A stretch of DNA of 9,367 nucleotides. It comes from CABHOJ01 sp965649545 (lineage in GTDB: Bacteria; Pseudomonadota; Gammaproteobacteria; Burkholderiales; Methylophilaceae). The position numbers and the translations under genes are program-made. The stretch is taken from positions 1-9,367 of the forward strand of contig CBFGLF010000071.1 in assembly GCA_965649545.1 (NCBI GenBank). The letters are read 5' to 3'. Under the pieces are notes generated by a model. That model worked only from the letters and a program-made list of their open reading frames with translations, was not told the origin of the DNA and did no database searches. Shown piece by piece: positions 1 through 5,178 of this stretch (within the stretch, counting starts at the first letter, position 1; each line of letters opens with the position of its first letter).

Positions 1-446
1 CCGAACGGTTTGCCGGCCTGGGTGAGCACTTCCTCTTTCTCGAAGATCACCTGATCCTTGTACTGGTGGAAATCGATATCCTGCGCCTGCAGTGTCTCGG
101 CGACTTTTGCGTCACGCGCGATGGCGGCAGGTTCATAGTCCAGGTTGGAGAAGACCGCGTTCACCTTGAGCGTTTGTGCAAGCTCCGGGATGGCGTGGCT
201 GGCTGGTGCGTGACGCACGATGAGGTCGCCGCCTTTGGCCTGCAGGGCAGATTGCAGTTCGCGCACGCTCTCCCAGATGAACTCGACCCGGCGGTCAGCG
301 GGGTCGCCCAGCAGGTCGAGGATCTCGGTATCGAAGATGAAGGCGCAATACACCTGCTCCGAGGTCTTGAGCGCGTGATAGAGGGCGGCATGGTCGAAGT
401 CGCGCAAGTCGCGACGGAACCATACCAGGGATGTCTGGTAAGCCAT
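1..446 (-). CDS. phrB: Deoxyribodipyrimidine photolyase, N-terminal part (cut by window edge)
   Basis: This is the first 148 codons of a DNA photolyase of the cryptochrome/photolyase family; the rest lies beyond position 1. Such enzymes repair cyclobutane pyrimidine dimers with blue light, using FADH- and usually an antenna pigment. Seen here: the N-terminus contains LVWFRRDLR (about residues 7-15), the usual family opening. FDTEILDLL and DRRVEFI follow in the alpha/beta antenna-binding domain, and the visible part ends in QAGKPFG, which normally precedes VFTPY. The FAD-binding helical domain is not visible, so its catalytic Trp triad cannot be checked. The ATG at 446 is chosen because it places the WFR motif at the normal distance; no strong Shine-Dalgarno (SD) sequence precedes it. 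The gene is separated from its upstream neighbour by 142 bases holding a hairpin, so it may have its own promoter. Assignment to the CPD rather than a 6-4 or cryptochrome subgroup is inferred. Confidence 0.9.
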   Translation of the reverse strand, partial: MAYQTSLVWFRRDLRDFDHAALYHALKTSEQVYCAFIFDTEILDLLGDPADRRVEFIWESVRELQSALQAKGGDLIVRHAPASHAIPELAQTLKVNAVFSNLDYEPAAIARDAKVAETLQAQDIDFHQYKDQVIFEKEEVLTQAGKPF

Positions 447-476
447 TGTTATTGTTCGCGTGTCAGGGTGATGAAT

Positions 477-517
477 GAATGACCGGGCAATGCGGATAAA
501 GTTGCCCGGACACATTC
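477..517 (-). other. Imperfect hairpin upstream of the photolyase gene
   Basis: CCGGGCAA (483-490) and TTGCCCGG (502-509) are perfect 8-base inverted arms with an 11-base loop. Beyond a small asymmetric internal loop, GAATG (477-481) and CATTC (513-517) extend the stem by five pairs. It lies between the 90-residue gene (stop at 589) and the photolyase start (446). It could be a transcription end for the upstream gene or a leader structure of the photolyase mRNA. No U-rich run follows it on the minus strand, so it is not a classical intrinsic terminator. Confidence 0.5.
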
Positions 518-588
518 ACCATAACACGCGGCAGCCGCACTAGGCGCCACTTTTCAAGCGGGTAAGACTCTCAGCCCCCGAAGGTACG

Positions 589-861
589 CTAACCGCGGGC
601 GCCGAACAGGTACTTTTTGTTCTTGGCCGCGCTGTCCGCCTCGGCTTTGGCCGCTTCCTGCTCTTTTTGGTAGGCGGTCATACGCTGGCGCAAGGTGAAC
701 GCCATCAGCAACAGCTCTTCGTTGGCTTGCGTATCGACACGACGGAAGATCTCGTTGCGGTAGATCTCGTCATTGATGAACAGGTTGGAATCGACGGCGC
801 CGATCGTGCTGCGCGCGTGAATGGTGAATTTGGCCAATAAGGCCAGCGTGTCATTGTCCAT
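589..861 (-). CDS. Small hypothetical protein, 90 residues
   Basis: I do not recognise this protein. It begins MDNDTLALLAKFTIHARSTIG and ends NKKYLFGARG. It has no signal peptide, no membrane segment and no cysteines or metal-binding motif. It looks mostly helical: a hydrophobic N-terminal helix (about 4-16), a central acidic/arginine segment containing DEIYRNEIFRRVDTQ (about 30-45), then a long charged, alanine-rich helix (about 46-80) that could form a coiled coil. The ATG at 861 is chosen because GAGGGG sits six bases upstream; a longer frame from GTG at 915 has no comparable site. It stands alone, 197 bases after rlmH and 142 bases before the photolyase start. The good ribosome site and intact frame support a real gene; nothing in its context defines a role. 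Confidence 0.7.
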   Translation of the reverse strand: MDNDTLALLAKFTIHARSTIGAVDSNLFINDEIYRNEIFRRVDTQANEELLLMAFTLRQRMTAYQKEQEAAKAEADSAAKNKKYLFGARG

Positions 862-948
862 GGTGAACCCCTCAACTTTAATTGTGCTTATTGTTGGGCG
901 CTTTACCCTGGCCACGCTGCCAGATATTGCTTTCAGACTTGCATCGTT

Positions 949-993
949 GCCTGTCTGAGGTGCGCTGATGTCATATCGGATGACATGACAGGC
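949..993. repeat. Composite inverted repeat in the rlmH downstream region
   Basis: ATGTCAT (968-974) and ATGACAT (980-986) are perfect 7-base arms around a 5-base centre. Directly adjoining the right arm, GACAGGC (987-993) pairs with GCCTGTC (949-955). Together they can form 14 base pairs with a one-sided 12-base bulge (956-967). It lies between the end of rlmH and the start of the 90-residue gene. It could act as an RNA structure, or the inner palindrome could be a protein-binding operator; the sequence alone does not decide. Confidence 0.5.
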
Positions 994-1027
994 TGCATCA
1001 TAGTCATTCTGCTCGTGCAGGTAAATA

Positions 1028-1056
1028 TGCGGCAGCCGACCTTATCGAGAGCCGCA
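1028..1056 (-). terminator. Possible transcription terminator after rlmH
   Basis: Two bases beyond the rlmH stop codon, the minus strand reads TGCGGC, a 17-base loop, then GCCGCA, followed at once by TATTTAC. A GC-rich stem with a short A/T-rich tail just after the last gene of the panD-rsfS-rlmH group is the position expected for a terminator. The stem is only six pairs, the loop is long and the tail has few Ts, so termination would be weak or Rho-assisted. Confidence 0.35.
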
Positions 1057-1058
1057 GG

Positions 1059-1526
1059 TCACTCGCGATGGTAGGGATGGTGATTGATCACGGTCCAGGC
1101 ACGATAGAGTTGCTCGGCGAGCAGTACGCGCACCATGCCGTGGGGCAGGGTCAGCTTCGACAGCCCCCATCGCCACTCGGCTCTGGCCTTGAGATCGGGG
1201 TGCAGGCCATCGGCACCGCCGACGACCAGGGCGACATCGCGTCCGCTGCCTAGCCAGGCTTTCATGCGCTCCGCAAGTTGCAGGGTGGTGACTTCCTGAC
1301 CGCGCTCATCGAGGGCGATCAGGTAATCCTTGCCGACCACTTCCAGGATGCGCTTGGCTTCCGCTTCCTGAACCACTTCGGAATTTTTGCCAGCTGCACG
1401 TTTGTCAGGTTTGACCTCAACGATCTCGACCGTGGCCTCGCGTGGCATGCGTTTCAGGTATTCCGCGCAGGCGGATTCTACCCAGTCAGGCATCTTGTGA
1501 CCGACTGAGATGATCTTGATCTTCAA
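1059..1526 (-). CDS. rlmH: 23S rRNA (pseudouridine1915-N3)-methyltransferase RlmH
   Basis: RlmH methylates pseudouridine 1915 in helix 69 of 23S rRNA on assembled 70S ribosomes, using S-adenosylmethionine. It is a small SPOUT-fold enzyme acting as a homodimer in the cytoplasm. The protein is 155 residues, the same length as E. coli RlmH. It shows the N-terminal KIISVGHKMPDW, the SAM-site loop VGGADGL (about 102-108; E. coli has GGPEGL) and the conserved C-terminus YRAW...HHPYHRE. The start is TTG at 1526: homologues begin at this residue, and an in-frame stop lies only two codons upstream, so no ATG is available short of Met12. No clear SD sequence precedes it. It starts six bases after rsfS, so translation probably depends on ribosomes finishing rsfS. 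The rsfS-rlmH pairing is widely conserved. Confidence 0.95.
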   Translation of the reverse strand: MKIKIISVGHKMPDWVESACAEYLKRMPREATVEIVEVKPDKRAAGKNSEVVQEAEAKRILEVVGKDYLIALDERGQEVTTLQLAERMKAWLGSGRDVALVVGGADGLHPDLKARAEWRWGLSKLTLPHGMVRVLLAEQLYRAWTVINHHPYHRE

Positions 1527-1532
1527 GGGAGC

Positions 1533-1901
1533 TTAGACTGCCGGAGCGGCAGGCTTGGCGGGTTGGCGACGGCTCTCGGTCTCGCCCCAGAGCTGTTCCA
1601 GGTTGTAGTAGGCGCGCGCGGTCGGGATCATGACATGGACGACGATATCGTCGAGGTCGACCAGTACCCACTCGCCGTCTTTTTCGCCTTCAGTGCCGCG
1701 CATGACGATCCCTTTTTCGCGCATCTTCTCGCGCACGTTGTCGGCGATCGCCTTGGCCTGGCGGGTGGAATTCGCGCTGGCGACGATCATGTAACTGGTC
1801 ATCGAGGTCAGTTTGCGTACATCCATCACGGTGATATCAAAAGCCTTGATGTCTTCCAGCGCGTCGATGACGGCCAGCTTGGTTTCTTCTAGATCTAACA
1901 A
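1533..1901 (-). CDS. rsfS: Ribosome silencing factor RsfS (Iojap family)
   Basis: RsfS binds ribosomal protein L14 on the 50S subunit and blocks joining with 30S, lowering translation in stationary phase or starvation. The 122-residue protein carries DALEDIKAFDI (about 13-23), SYMIVASANSTRQAKAIAD in the core, and GTEGEKDGEWVLVDLDDIVVH followed by YYNLEQLW, all typical of the DUF143/Iojap fold. After the conserved end it has a Pro/Ala-rich tail (PAKPAAPAV); E. coli RsfS is about 105 residues. The start must be TTG at 1901 to keep the conserved N-terminal helix: the next Met is residue 26, and the panD stop codon lies 14 bases upstream. Only a weak GAAAG-type ribosome site is visible. In many proteobacteria nadD precedes rsfS; here panD does. 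Confidence 0.95.
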   Translation of the reverse strand: MLDLEETKLAVIDALEDIKAFDITVMDVRKLTSMTSYMIVASANSTRQAKAIADNVREKMREKGIVMRGTEGEKDGEWVLVDLDDIVVHVMIPTARAYYNLEQLWGETESRRQPAKPAAPAV

Positions 1902-1915
1902 AAGTGGGTCTGCTT

Positions 1916-2296
1916 TCAGGCGGCTTGCACAGGGATGGCGTGGCGCTGGTCCTTGATGCGGTTCTCTGCATCGACATAGACCAGCTGGGGTTTGAACTTT
2001 TCCAGTTCGATTTCGTTGTAGCTGGCGTAGCTGGCGATGATCAACAGGTCGCCGGGGCTGGCCTTGCGCGCGGCCGCGCCGTTCACCGAGATCGTGCCGG
2101 AATGGCGCTGTGCACGGATCGCATAGGTGGTGAAGCGTTCGCCGTTGTTGATGTTGTAGATATCGATCTGTTGGTACTCGCGGATATCCGCGGCTTCCAG
2201 CAGCGCTTCATCAATCGCACAGGATCCCTCATAGTCCAGCTCCGAATGCGTCACGCGCACGCGGTGCAGCTTGGATTTGAGCATGGTTCTTTGCAT
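1916..2296 (-). CDS. panD: Aspartate 1-decarboxylase proenzyme PanD
   Basis: PanD converts L-aspartate to beta-alanine, which PanC joins to pantoate. It is made as an inactive chain that cleaves itself between Gly24 and Ser25, turning Ser25 into the catalytic pyruvoyl group. The sequence shows exactly this: EGSCAID with Gly24-Ser25, and the active-site residues Lys9, Tyr22, Arg54 and Tyr58 (NNGERFTTYA) at their usual positions. Length is 126 residues, as in E. coli, and it ends IPVQAA, much like the E. coli end. The ATG at 2296 has TTAGGTAG upstream as ribosome site. It does not overlap panC; a TATAAT promoter lies in the 68-base gap, so it may be transcribed separately with rsfS and rlmH. 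Whether maturation needs a helper factor, as PanM/PanZ in enterics, cannot be seen here. Confidence 0.97.
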   Translation of the reverse strand: MQRTMLKSKLHRVRVTHSELDYEGSCAIDEALLEAADIREYQQIDIYNINNGERFTTYAIRAQRHSGTISVNGAAARKASPGDLLIIASYASYNEIELEKFKPQLVYVDAENRIKDQRHAIPVQAA

Positions 2297-2327
2297 CAGC
2301 TACCTAATTGATTCTAAAAGGATGGCT

Positions 2328-2356
2328 ATTATAGTCACTTAGCTGCGAGGGTGCAA
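2328..2356 (-). promoter_or_regulatory. Probable sigma-70 promoter for panD-rsfS-rlmH
   Basis: On the minus strand a perfect -10 hexamer TATAAT occupies 2333-2328. A partial -35 element TTGCAC (2356-2351) lies exactly 17 bases upstream. The whole element is within the 68-base panC-panD gap, and the expected start point near 2321 leaves a leader of about 25 bases with the panD ribosome site. The -35 matches consensus at only three positions, so strength is uncertain. The -35 sits in the loop of a small inverted repeat (AGCTGC 2341-2346 / GCAGCT 2359-2364). Confidence 0.55.
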
Positions 2357-2364
2357 AAGCAGCT

Positions 2365-3198
2365 TCAGTGACGGTCGAACTCGATATTGTCGATCAGTCG
2401 CGTGCGGCCCTGCTTGGCGGCGCCCAGCACCACGAGCCGGGTGTCATCGGCATTGGCTGGTAGCAAAGTGTGTGAGGAGCGGATGGCGATGTAATCGACC
2501 ACCCAGCCCAACTGGGTCAGGTATTGGGTCGTCTGCGACTCGAGCGCGGGGAAGTCTGTATTCCCGCCCTGGATCGCGTCGACCACTTGCTGCAACGCCC
2601 GGTGCAGGCGCTGCGCCTCCACACGCTGACCTGGCAACAGGTAGCCATTGCGCGAACTCATCGCGAGGCCATCCGGTTCGCGCATGGTCTCGCCGGCGAC
2701 GATCTCGATCGGCAGGTTCAGCTGCTTGACCATCTCGCGAATGATGAACAATTGCTGGAAATCCTTCTTGCCGAACACTGCGACATCCGGACGCACCATA
2801 TTGAAGAGCTTGAGCACGACCGTGGCCACACCCCGGAAATGCCCGGGCCGTGATGCGCCGCACAAGGTGTTCGCGATGGCCGGCGGCTCGACGAGGACGG
2901 TCTGCTCAGTGGGGTACATGGTCTCCACGGTGGGTGTGAAGACGACATCGACCCCAGCCAGCTTGAGTTTCTCGCAATCCTCTTCCAGCGTCCGTGGATA
3001 GTTGGCCAGATCCTCGTTGGCGCCGAACTGCAGCGGGTTGACGAAGATGCTGACGACGACGCATTTAGCCTGTTGCTTCGCCAGTTCGACCAGGTGCAGA
3101 TGGCCCGCATGCAGATTGCCCATGGTGGGCACGAAGGCGACGGACTTTTGCTTATCCAGACGTTGCCGCAGTTCGGCGACCGTGCTGACCACGTGCAT
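2365..3198 (-). CDS. panC: Pantothenate synthetase (pantoate--beta-alanine ligase) PanC
   Basis: PanC makes pantothenate from pantoate and beta-alanine, using ATP through a pantoyl-adenylate intermediate. It is a cytoplasmic dimer of the HIGH-superfamily nucleotidyltransferases. From the ATG at 3198 the protein has 277 residues. It shows the HIGH-type motif PTMGNLHAGH (24-33), NPLQF (54-58), RPGHFRGVATVV (117-128), FGKKDFQQ (142-149) and the KMSKS-equivalent REPDGLAMSSRN (173-184). All expected catalytic motifs are present. A TTG one codon upstream could extend the frame by one residue, but the ATG overlaps the panB stop as TGATG, which strongly suggests coupled translation. The nearest SD-like sequence, GGAG, is 11 bases away, consistent with dependence on panB translation. 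Confidence 0.97.
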   Translation of the reverse strand: MHVVSTVAELRQRLDKQKSVAFVPTMGNLHAGHLHLVELAKQQAKCVVVSIFVNPLQFGANEDLANYPRTLEEDCEKLKLAGVDVVFTPTVETMYPTEQTVLVEPPAIANTLCGASRPGHFRGVATVVLKLFNMVRPDVAVFGKKDFQQLFIIREMVKQLNLPIEIVAGETMREPDGLAMSSRNGYLLPGQRVEAQRLHRALQQVVDAIQGGNTDFPALESQTTQYLTQLGWVVDYIAIRSSHTLLPANADDTRLVVLGAAKQGRTRLIDNIEFDRH

Positions 3199-3983
3199 CA
3201 AAAGCTGTGCTCCACGGCGGGGAAGGTCTTGTCCTTGACCGCTTTGACGTAATGCTCAAGCGCTTGCGGGATGGAGGATGCGTCTTGCATGAAATTACGC
3301 ACGAAGCGCGGCGACTTGCCAGGATAGATGCCGAGCATGTCATGCAGGACCAGCACCTGACCGCTGCAATCGACCCCGGCGCCGATGCCGATGGTCGGTA
3401 TGCGCACGCTGTCGGTGATGGCTTTGGCCAGCGCGGCCGGCACCATCTCGAGGACCAGCATGCCGGCGCCGGCGTCGGCCAGGGCCTGGGCATCGGCGAT
3501 CAGTTGCTGGGCTTGCGCCTCGTCCTTGCCCTGCACCCGGTAACCACCGAGCTGGTGCACGGATTGGGGCGTGAGGCCAAGGTGTCCGCAGACCGGGATG
3601 CCACGCTCGACCAGGAATCGTACGGTCTCACTCATGACCGTCCCGCCTTCCAGCTTGACCATGTGCGCACCCGCCGCCATCAGGCGTGAAGCGTTACGGA
3701 ACGCCTGCTCGGGGCTTTGCTGGTAACTGCCGAACGGCATGTCGGTGACGATGTAGGCGTTATGCGCGCCCTTGGCCACGCAACGCGTGTGGTACTGCAT
3801 GTCGTGCAAGGTGACGGCCAGCGTGCTGGACGCGCCCTGCAACACCATGCCCAGCGAGTCGCCGACCAGCAGGACCTCGACACCGGCTTGTTCGCACAAC
3901 TGCGCGAAGCTGGCGTCATAGGCGGTGAGGACGGCGATCTTCTCGCCGCGGCCAGCCATCTGTTGCAGGGTGATCAGGTTCAT
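3198..3983 (-). CDS. panB: 3-methyl-2-oxobutanoate hydroxymethyltransferase PanB
   Basis: PanB is the committed step of pantothenate synthesis. It transfers a hydroxymethyl group from 5,10-methylene-tetrahydrofolate to alpha-ketoisovalerate, giving ketopantoate. The 261-residue protein (E. coli: 264) has the TIM-barrel motifs LLVGDSLGMVLQG with metal-binding Asp42, a second Asp at 81 (TDMPFGSY), KLEGG with Lys110 and Glu112, CGHLGLTPQSV (132-142) and the catalytic Glu179 (LVLEMVP). It ends VEHSF like other PanB proteins. The ATG at 3983 has GGAGG upstream at a rather long spacing of about 10 bases, located inside the end of the kinase gene, whose stop is six bases upstream. The panE reductase needed for the next step is not in the window. 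The neighbouring folK is functionally relevant because PanB consumes a folate cofactor. Confidence 0.97.
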   Translation of the reverse strand: MNLITLQQMAGRGEKIAVLTAYDASFAQLCEQAGVEVLLVGDSLGMVLQGASSTLAVTLHDMQYHTRCVAKGAHNAYIVTDMPFGSYQQSPEQAFRNASRLMAAGAHMVKLEGGTVMSETVRFLVERGIPVCGHLGLTPQSVHQLGGYRVQGKDEAQAQQLIADAQALADAGAGMLVLEMVPAALAKAITDSVRIPTIGIGAGVDCSGQVLVLHDMLGIYPGKSPRFVRNFMQDASSIPQALEHYVKAVKDKTFPAVEHSF

Positions 3984-3989
3984 CTGGAC

Positions 3990-4655
3990 TCAATCCTCCA
4001 GGTTGGGATTGAAGAACTCGCGACGACCGCGGATCTGCATGATGCGCTCGACCAGCAGATCGAGGGCGGCGTCACTGGTGGTGATATTGAGCTTCTCGTT
4101 GTTGACGATCAAGAGCGGCGACGTGTCGTACTGGTGGAAGAAATCGCGGTAGGCATCCGCCAGCCTGGCCAGATACTCACGCGGGATCTCCTGCTCGTAG
4201 CTGATATTGCGCTGATTGACGCGTTCAGCCAGCGCGTCGACCGGGGTCTGCAGGTAGATCACCAGGTCCGGCGTCGAGGCCTTCACTTGCAGATGCTGGT
4301 AGATCTGCCGATACAGCGCGTATTCCTCGTCGTCCAGGTTCAGGCGGGCGAACAGCGGATCCTTCTCCAGGAAGAAATCGGCGATGGTGGCCTGCGCGAA
4401 CATGTCGCGCTGGCTGAGGTCGCGTACCTGTTCCGAACGCTGGAACAGGAAGAACAGTTGTGTCGGCAGCGCGTAACGCGGCGCGTCCTGGTAGAAGCGC
4501 GGCAGGAAGGGGTTCGCCTCGGCGTTCTCCAGCAGGAGATTGAGCGGGTAGCGTTCGGCGAGTTTGCGGGCGAGGGTGGTCTTGCCGCTGCCGATCGGAC
4601 CTTCGATGACGATGTAGGGGTAACGCTCGATGAGGGCGTTATCGATGATGCTCAT
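3990..4655 (-). CDS. Deoxynucleoside kinase-like P-loop kinase
   Basis: This 221-residue protein belongs to the deoxynucleoside kinase family, which phosphorylates deoxynucleosides with ATP for nucleotide salvage. Seen: Walker A GPIGSGKT (19-26), Glu43 in LLENAEANPFL where the family has its catalytic base (EPV-type motif), Gln72 in LFFLFQR as the likely base-binding residue, DLVIYLQTP (130-138), and LID-type arginines 145 and 149 in ERVNQRNISYEQ. The usual Asp/Glu-Arg-Ser motif is replaced: my alignment puts Asp93-Phe-Phe there (ADFFLEKD). I believe DFxxEKD is common in proteobacterial members beside panB, but their physiological substrate is not clear to me. The ATG at 4655 has only a distant GGA upstream; it overlaps the stop of a 10-codon frame as ATGA. 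A role in this folate/pantothenate operon is suggested by position only. Confidence 0.85.
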   Translation of the reverse strand: MSIIDNALIERYPYIVIEGPIGSGKTTLARKLAERYPLNLLLENAEANPFLPRFYQDAPRYALPTQLFFLFQRSEQVRDLSQRDMFAQATIADFFLEKDPLFARLNLDDEEYALYRQIYQHLQVKASTPDLVIYLQTPVDALAERVNQRNISYEQEIPREYLARLADAYRDFFHQYDTSPLLIVNNEKLNITTSDAALDLLVERIMQIRGRREFFNPNLED

Positions 4656-4684
4656 GCGACGTTGGTTTCCATTTCAATGTTCAT
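4652..4684 (-). CDS. Possible 10-codon coupling minicistron between folK and the kinase
   Basis: A short frame encoding MNIEMETNVA begins at an ATG that overlaps the folK stop codon (ATGA at 4684-4681). It ends in a TGA that overlaps the kinase start codon (ATGA at 4655-4652). An AGGA lies nine bases before its ATG, inside folK, a plausible ribosome site. The kinase start itself lacks a good one. The arrangement would let ribosomes finishing folK restart, translate ten codons and restart again at the kinase. It may instead be a chance result of a short gap. No function is claimed for the peptide. Confidence 0.4.
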   Translation of the reverse strand: MNIEMETNVA

Positions 4685-5178
4685 CTCTGGTGATCCTGTC
4701 CAGCGATCCTCTCCACGCCTTGATCGCCACAAGCGGCGGCCAGATCAAGCGCCAGACCGTAGGGGCCGACCTGCAGTGCGGGTGCGATCTCCGCCAGCGG
4801 CAACATGACGAAGCCGCGTTGGTGCATGCGTGGGTGGGGCAAGGTCAGTTCGGTCGTCTGCATGACGATATCATCATATAGCAGCAGGTCCAGGTCGAGT
4901 ACACGCGGCGCGTTAGGGAACGGCCGTTCGCGACCATGGCTGTCTTCCAGGGCCAGCAGTGCGCGCAACAGCGTGAGCGGTTCCAGCGAAGTCTCGACCT
5001 CGGCGACGGCATTGATGAAATCCGGCTGGTCGTCGTAGCCGACCGGTGCGGTCCGGTACAAGGAAGAGCGTCTGGTCACGCGGGTCTGCGGCAATCGTTC
5101 GAGTGCTGCCAATGCCTGCGTCACCTGCACCTGCGGTCGCTGCAGGTTGCTACCCAGGGCCACATACGCCACGCTCAT
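4681..5178 (-). CDS. folK: Hydroxymethyldihydropterin pyrophosphokinase FolK (HPPK)
   Basis: FolK transfers pyrophosphate from ATP to 6-hydroxymethyl-7,8-dihydropterin, the step before dihydropteroate synthase in folate synthesis. The 165-residue protein shows ALGSN (7-11), SSLYRTAPVGYDDQPDFINAV (about 38-58), and the HPPK signature RPFPNAPRVLDLDLLLYDD (85-103) with the two magnesium-binding aspartates at 95 and 97, then LTLPHPRMHQRGFVMLPLAEIAP. The length matches E. coli FolK (159) closely. It is a stand-alone HPPK, not fused to FolB or FolP. The start ATG at 5178 overlaps the pcnB stop as ATGA. No SD-like sequence is visible upstream, so its translation probably depends on pcnB. PcnB-FolK adjacency is common in proteobacteria. 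Confidence 0.96.
   Translation of the reverse strand: MSVAYVALGSNLQRPQVQVTQALAALERLPQTRVTRRSSLYRTAPVGYDDQPDFINAVAEVETSLEPLTLLRALLALEDSHGRERPFPNAPRVLDLDLLLYDDIVMQTTELTLPHPRMHQRGFVMLPLAEIAPALQVGPYGLALDLAAACGDQGVERIAGQDHQR

Noticed and set aside
528..538. Near-palindrome GCGGCAGCCGC between the small gene and the photolyase
   Set aside because: A one-base loop cannot form a normal hairpin; GCGGCAGCCG recurs at 1029-1038, but two copies of a GC-rich 10-mer do not establish a repeat family.
862..915. Longer start (GTG at 915) for the 90-residue protein
   Set aside because: No ribosome site precedes it, whereas ATG at 861 has GAGGGG six bases upstream. The added 18 residues are unlike the rest of the protein.
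2341..2364. Inverted repeat AGCTGC/GCAGCT just after panC as a terminator
   Set aside because: It has only six pairs with a 12-base loop and no T-run afterwards. The panD -35 element lies in its loop, so it is more likely incidental.
3717..4808. Plus-strand open frame of 363 codons opposite panB, the kinase and part of folK
   Set aside because: It lies antisense to three clearly identified genes, crosses their boundaries and has a composition typical of a shadow frame in GC-rich DNA. The protein shows no recognisable motif.
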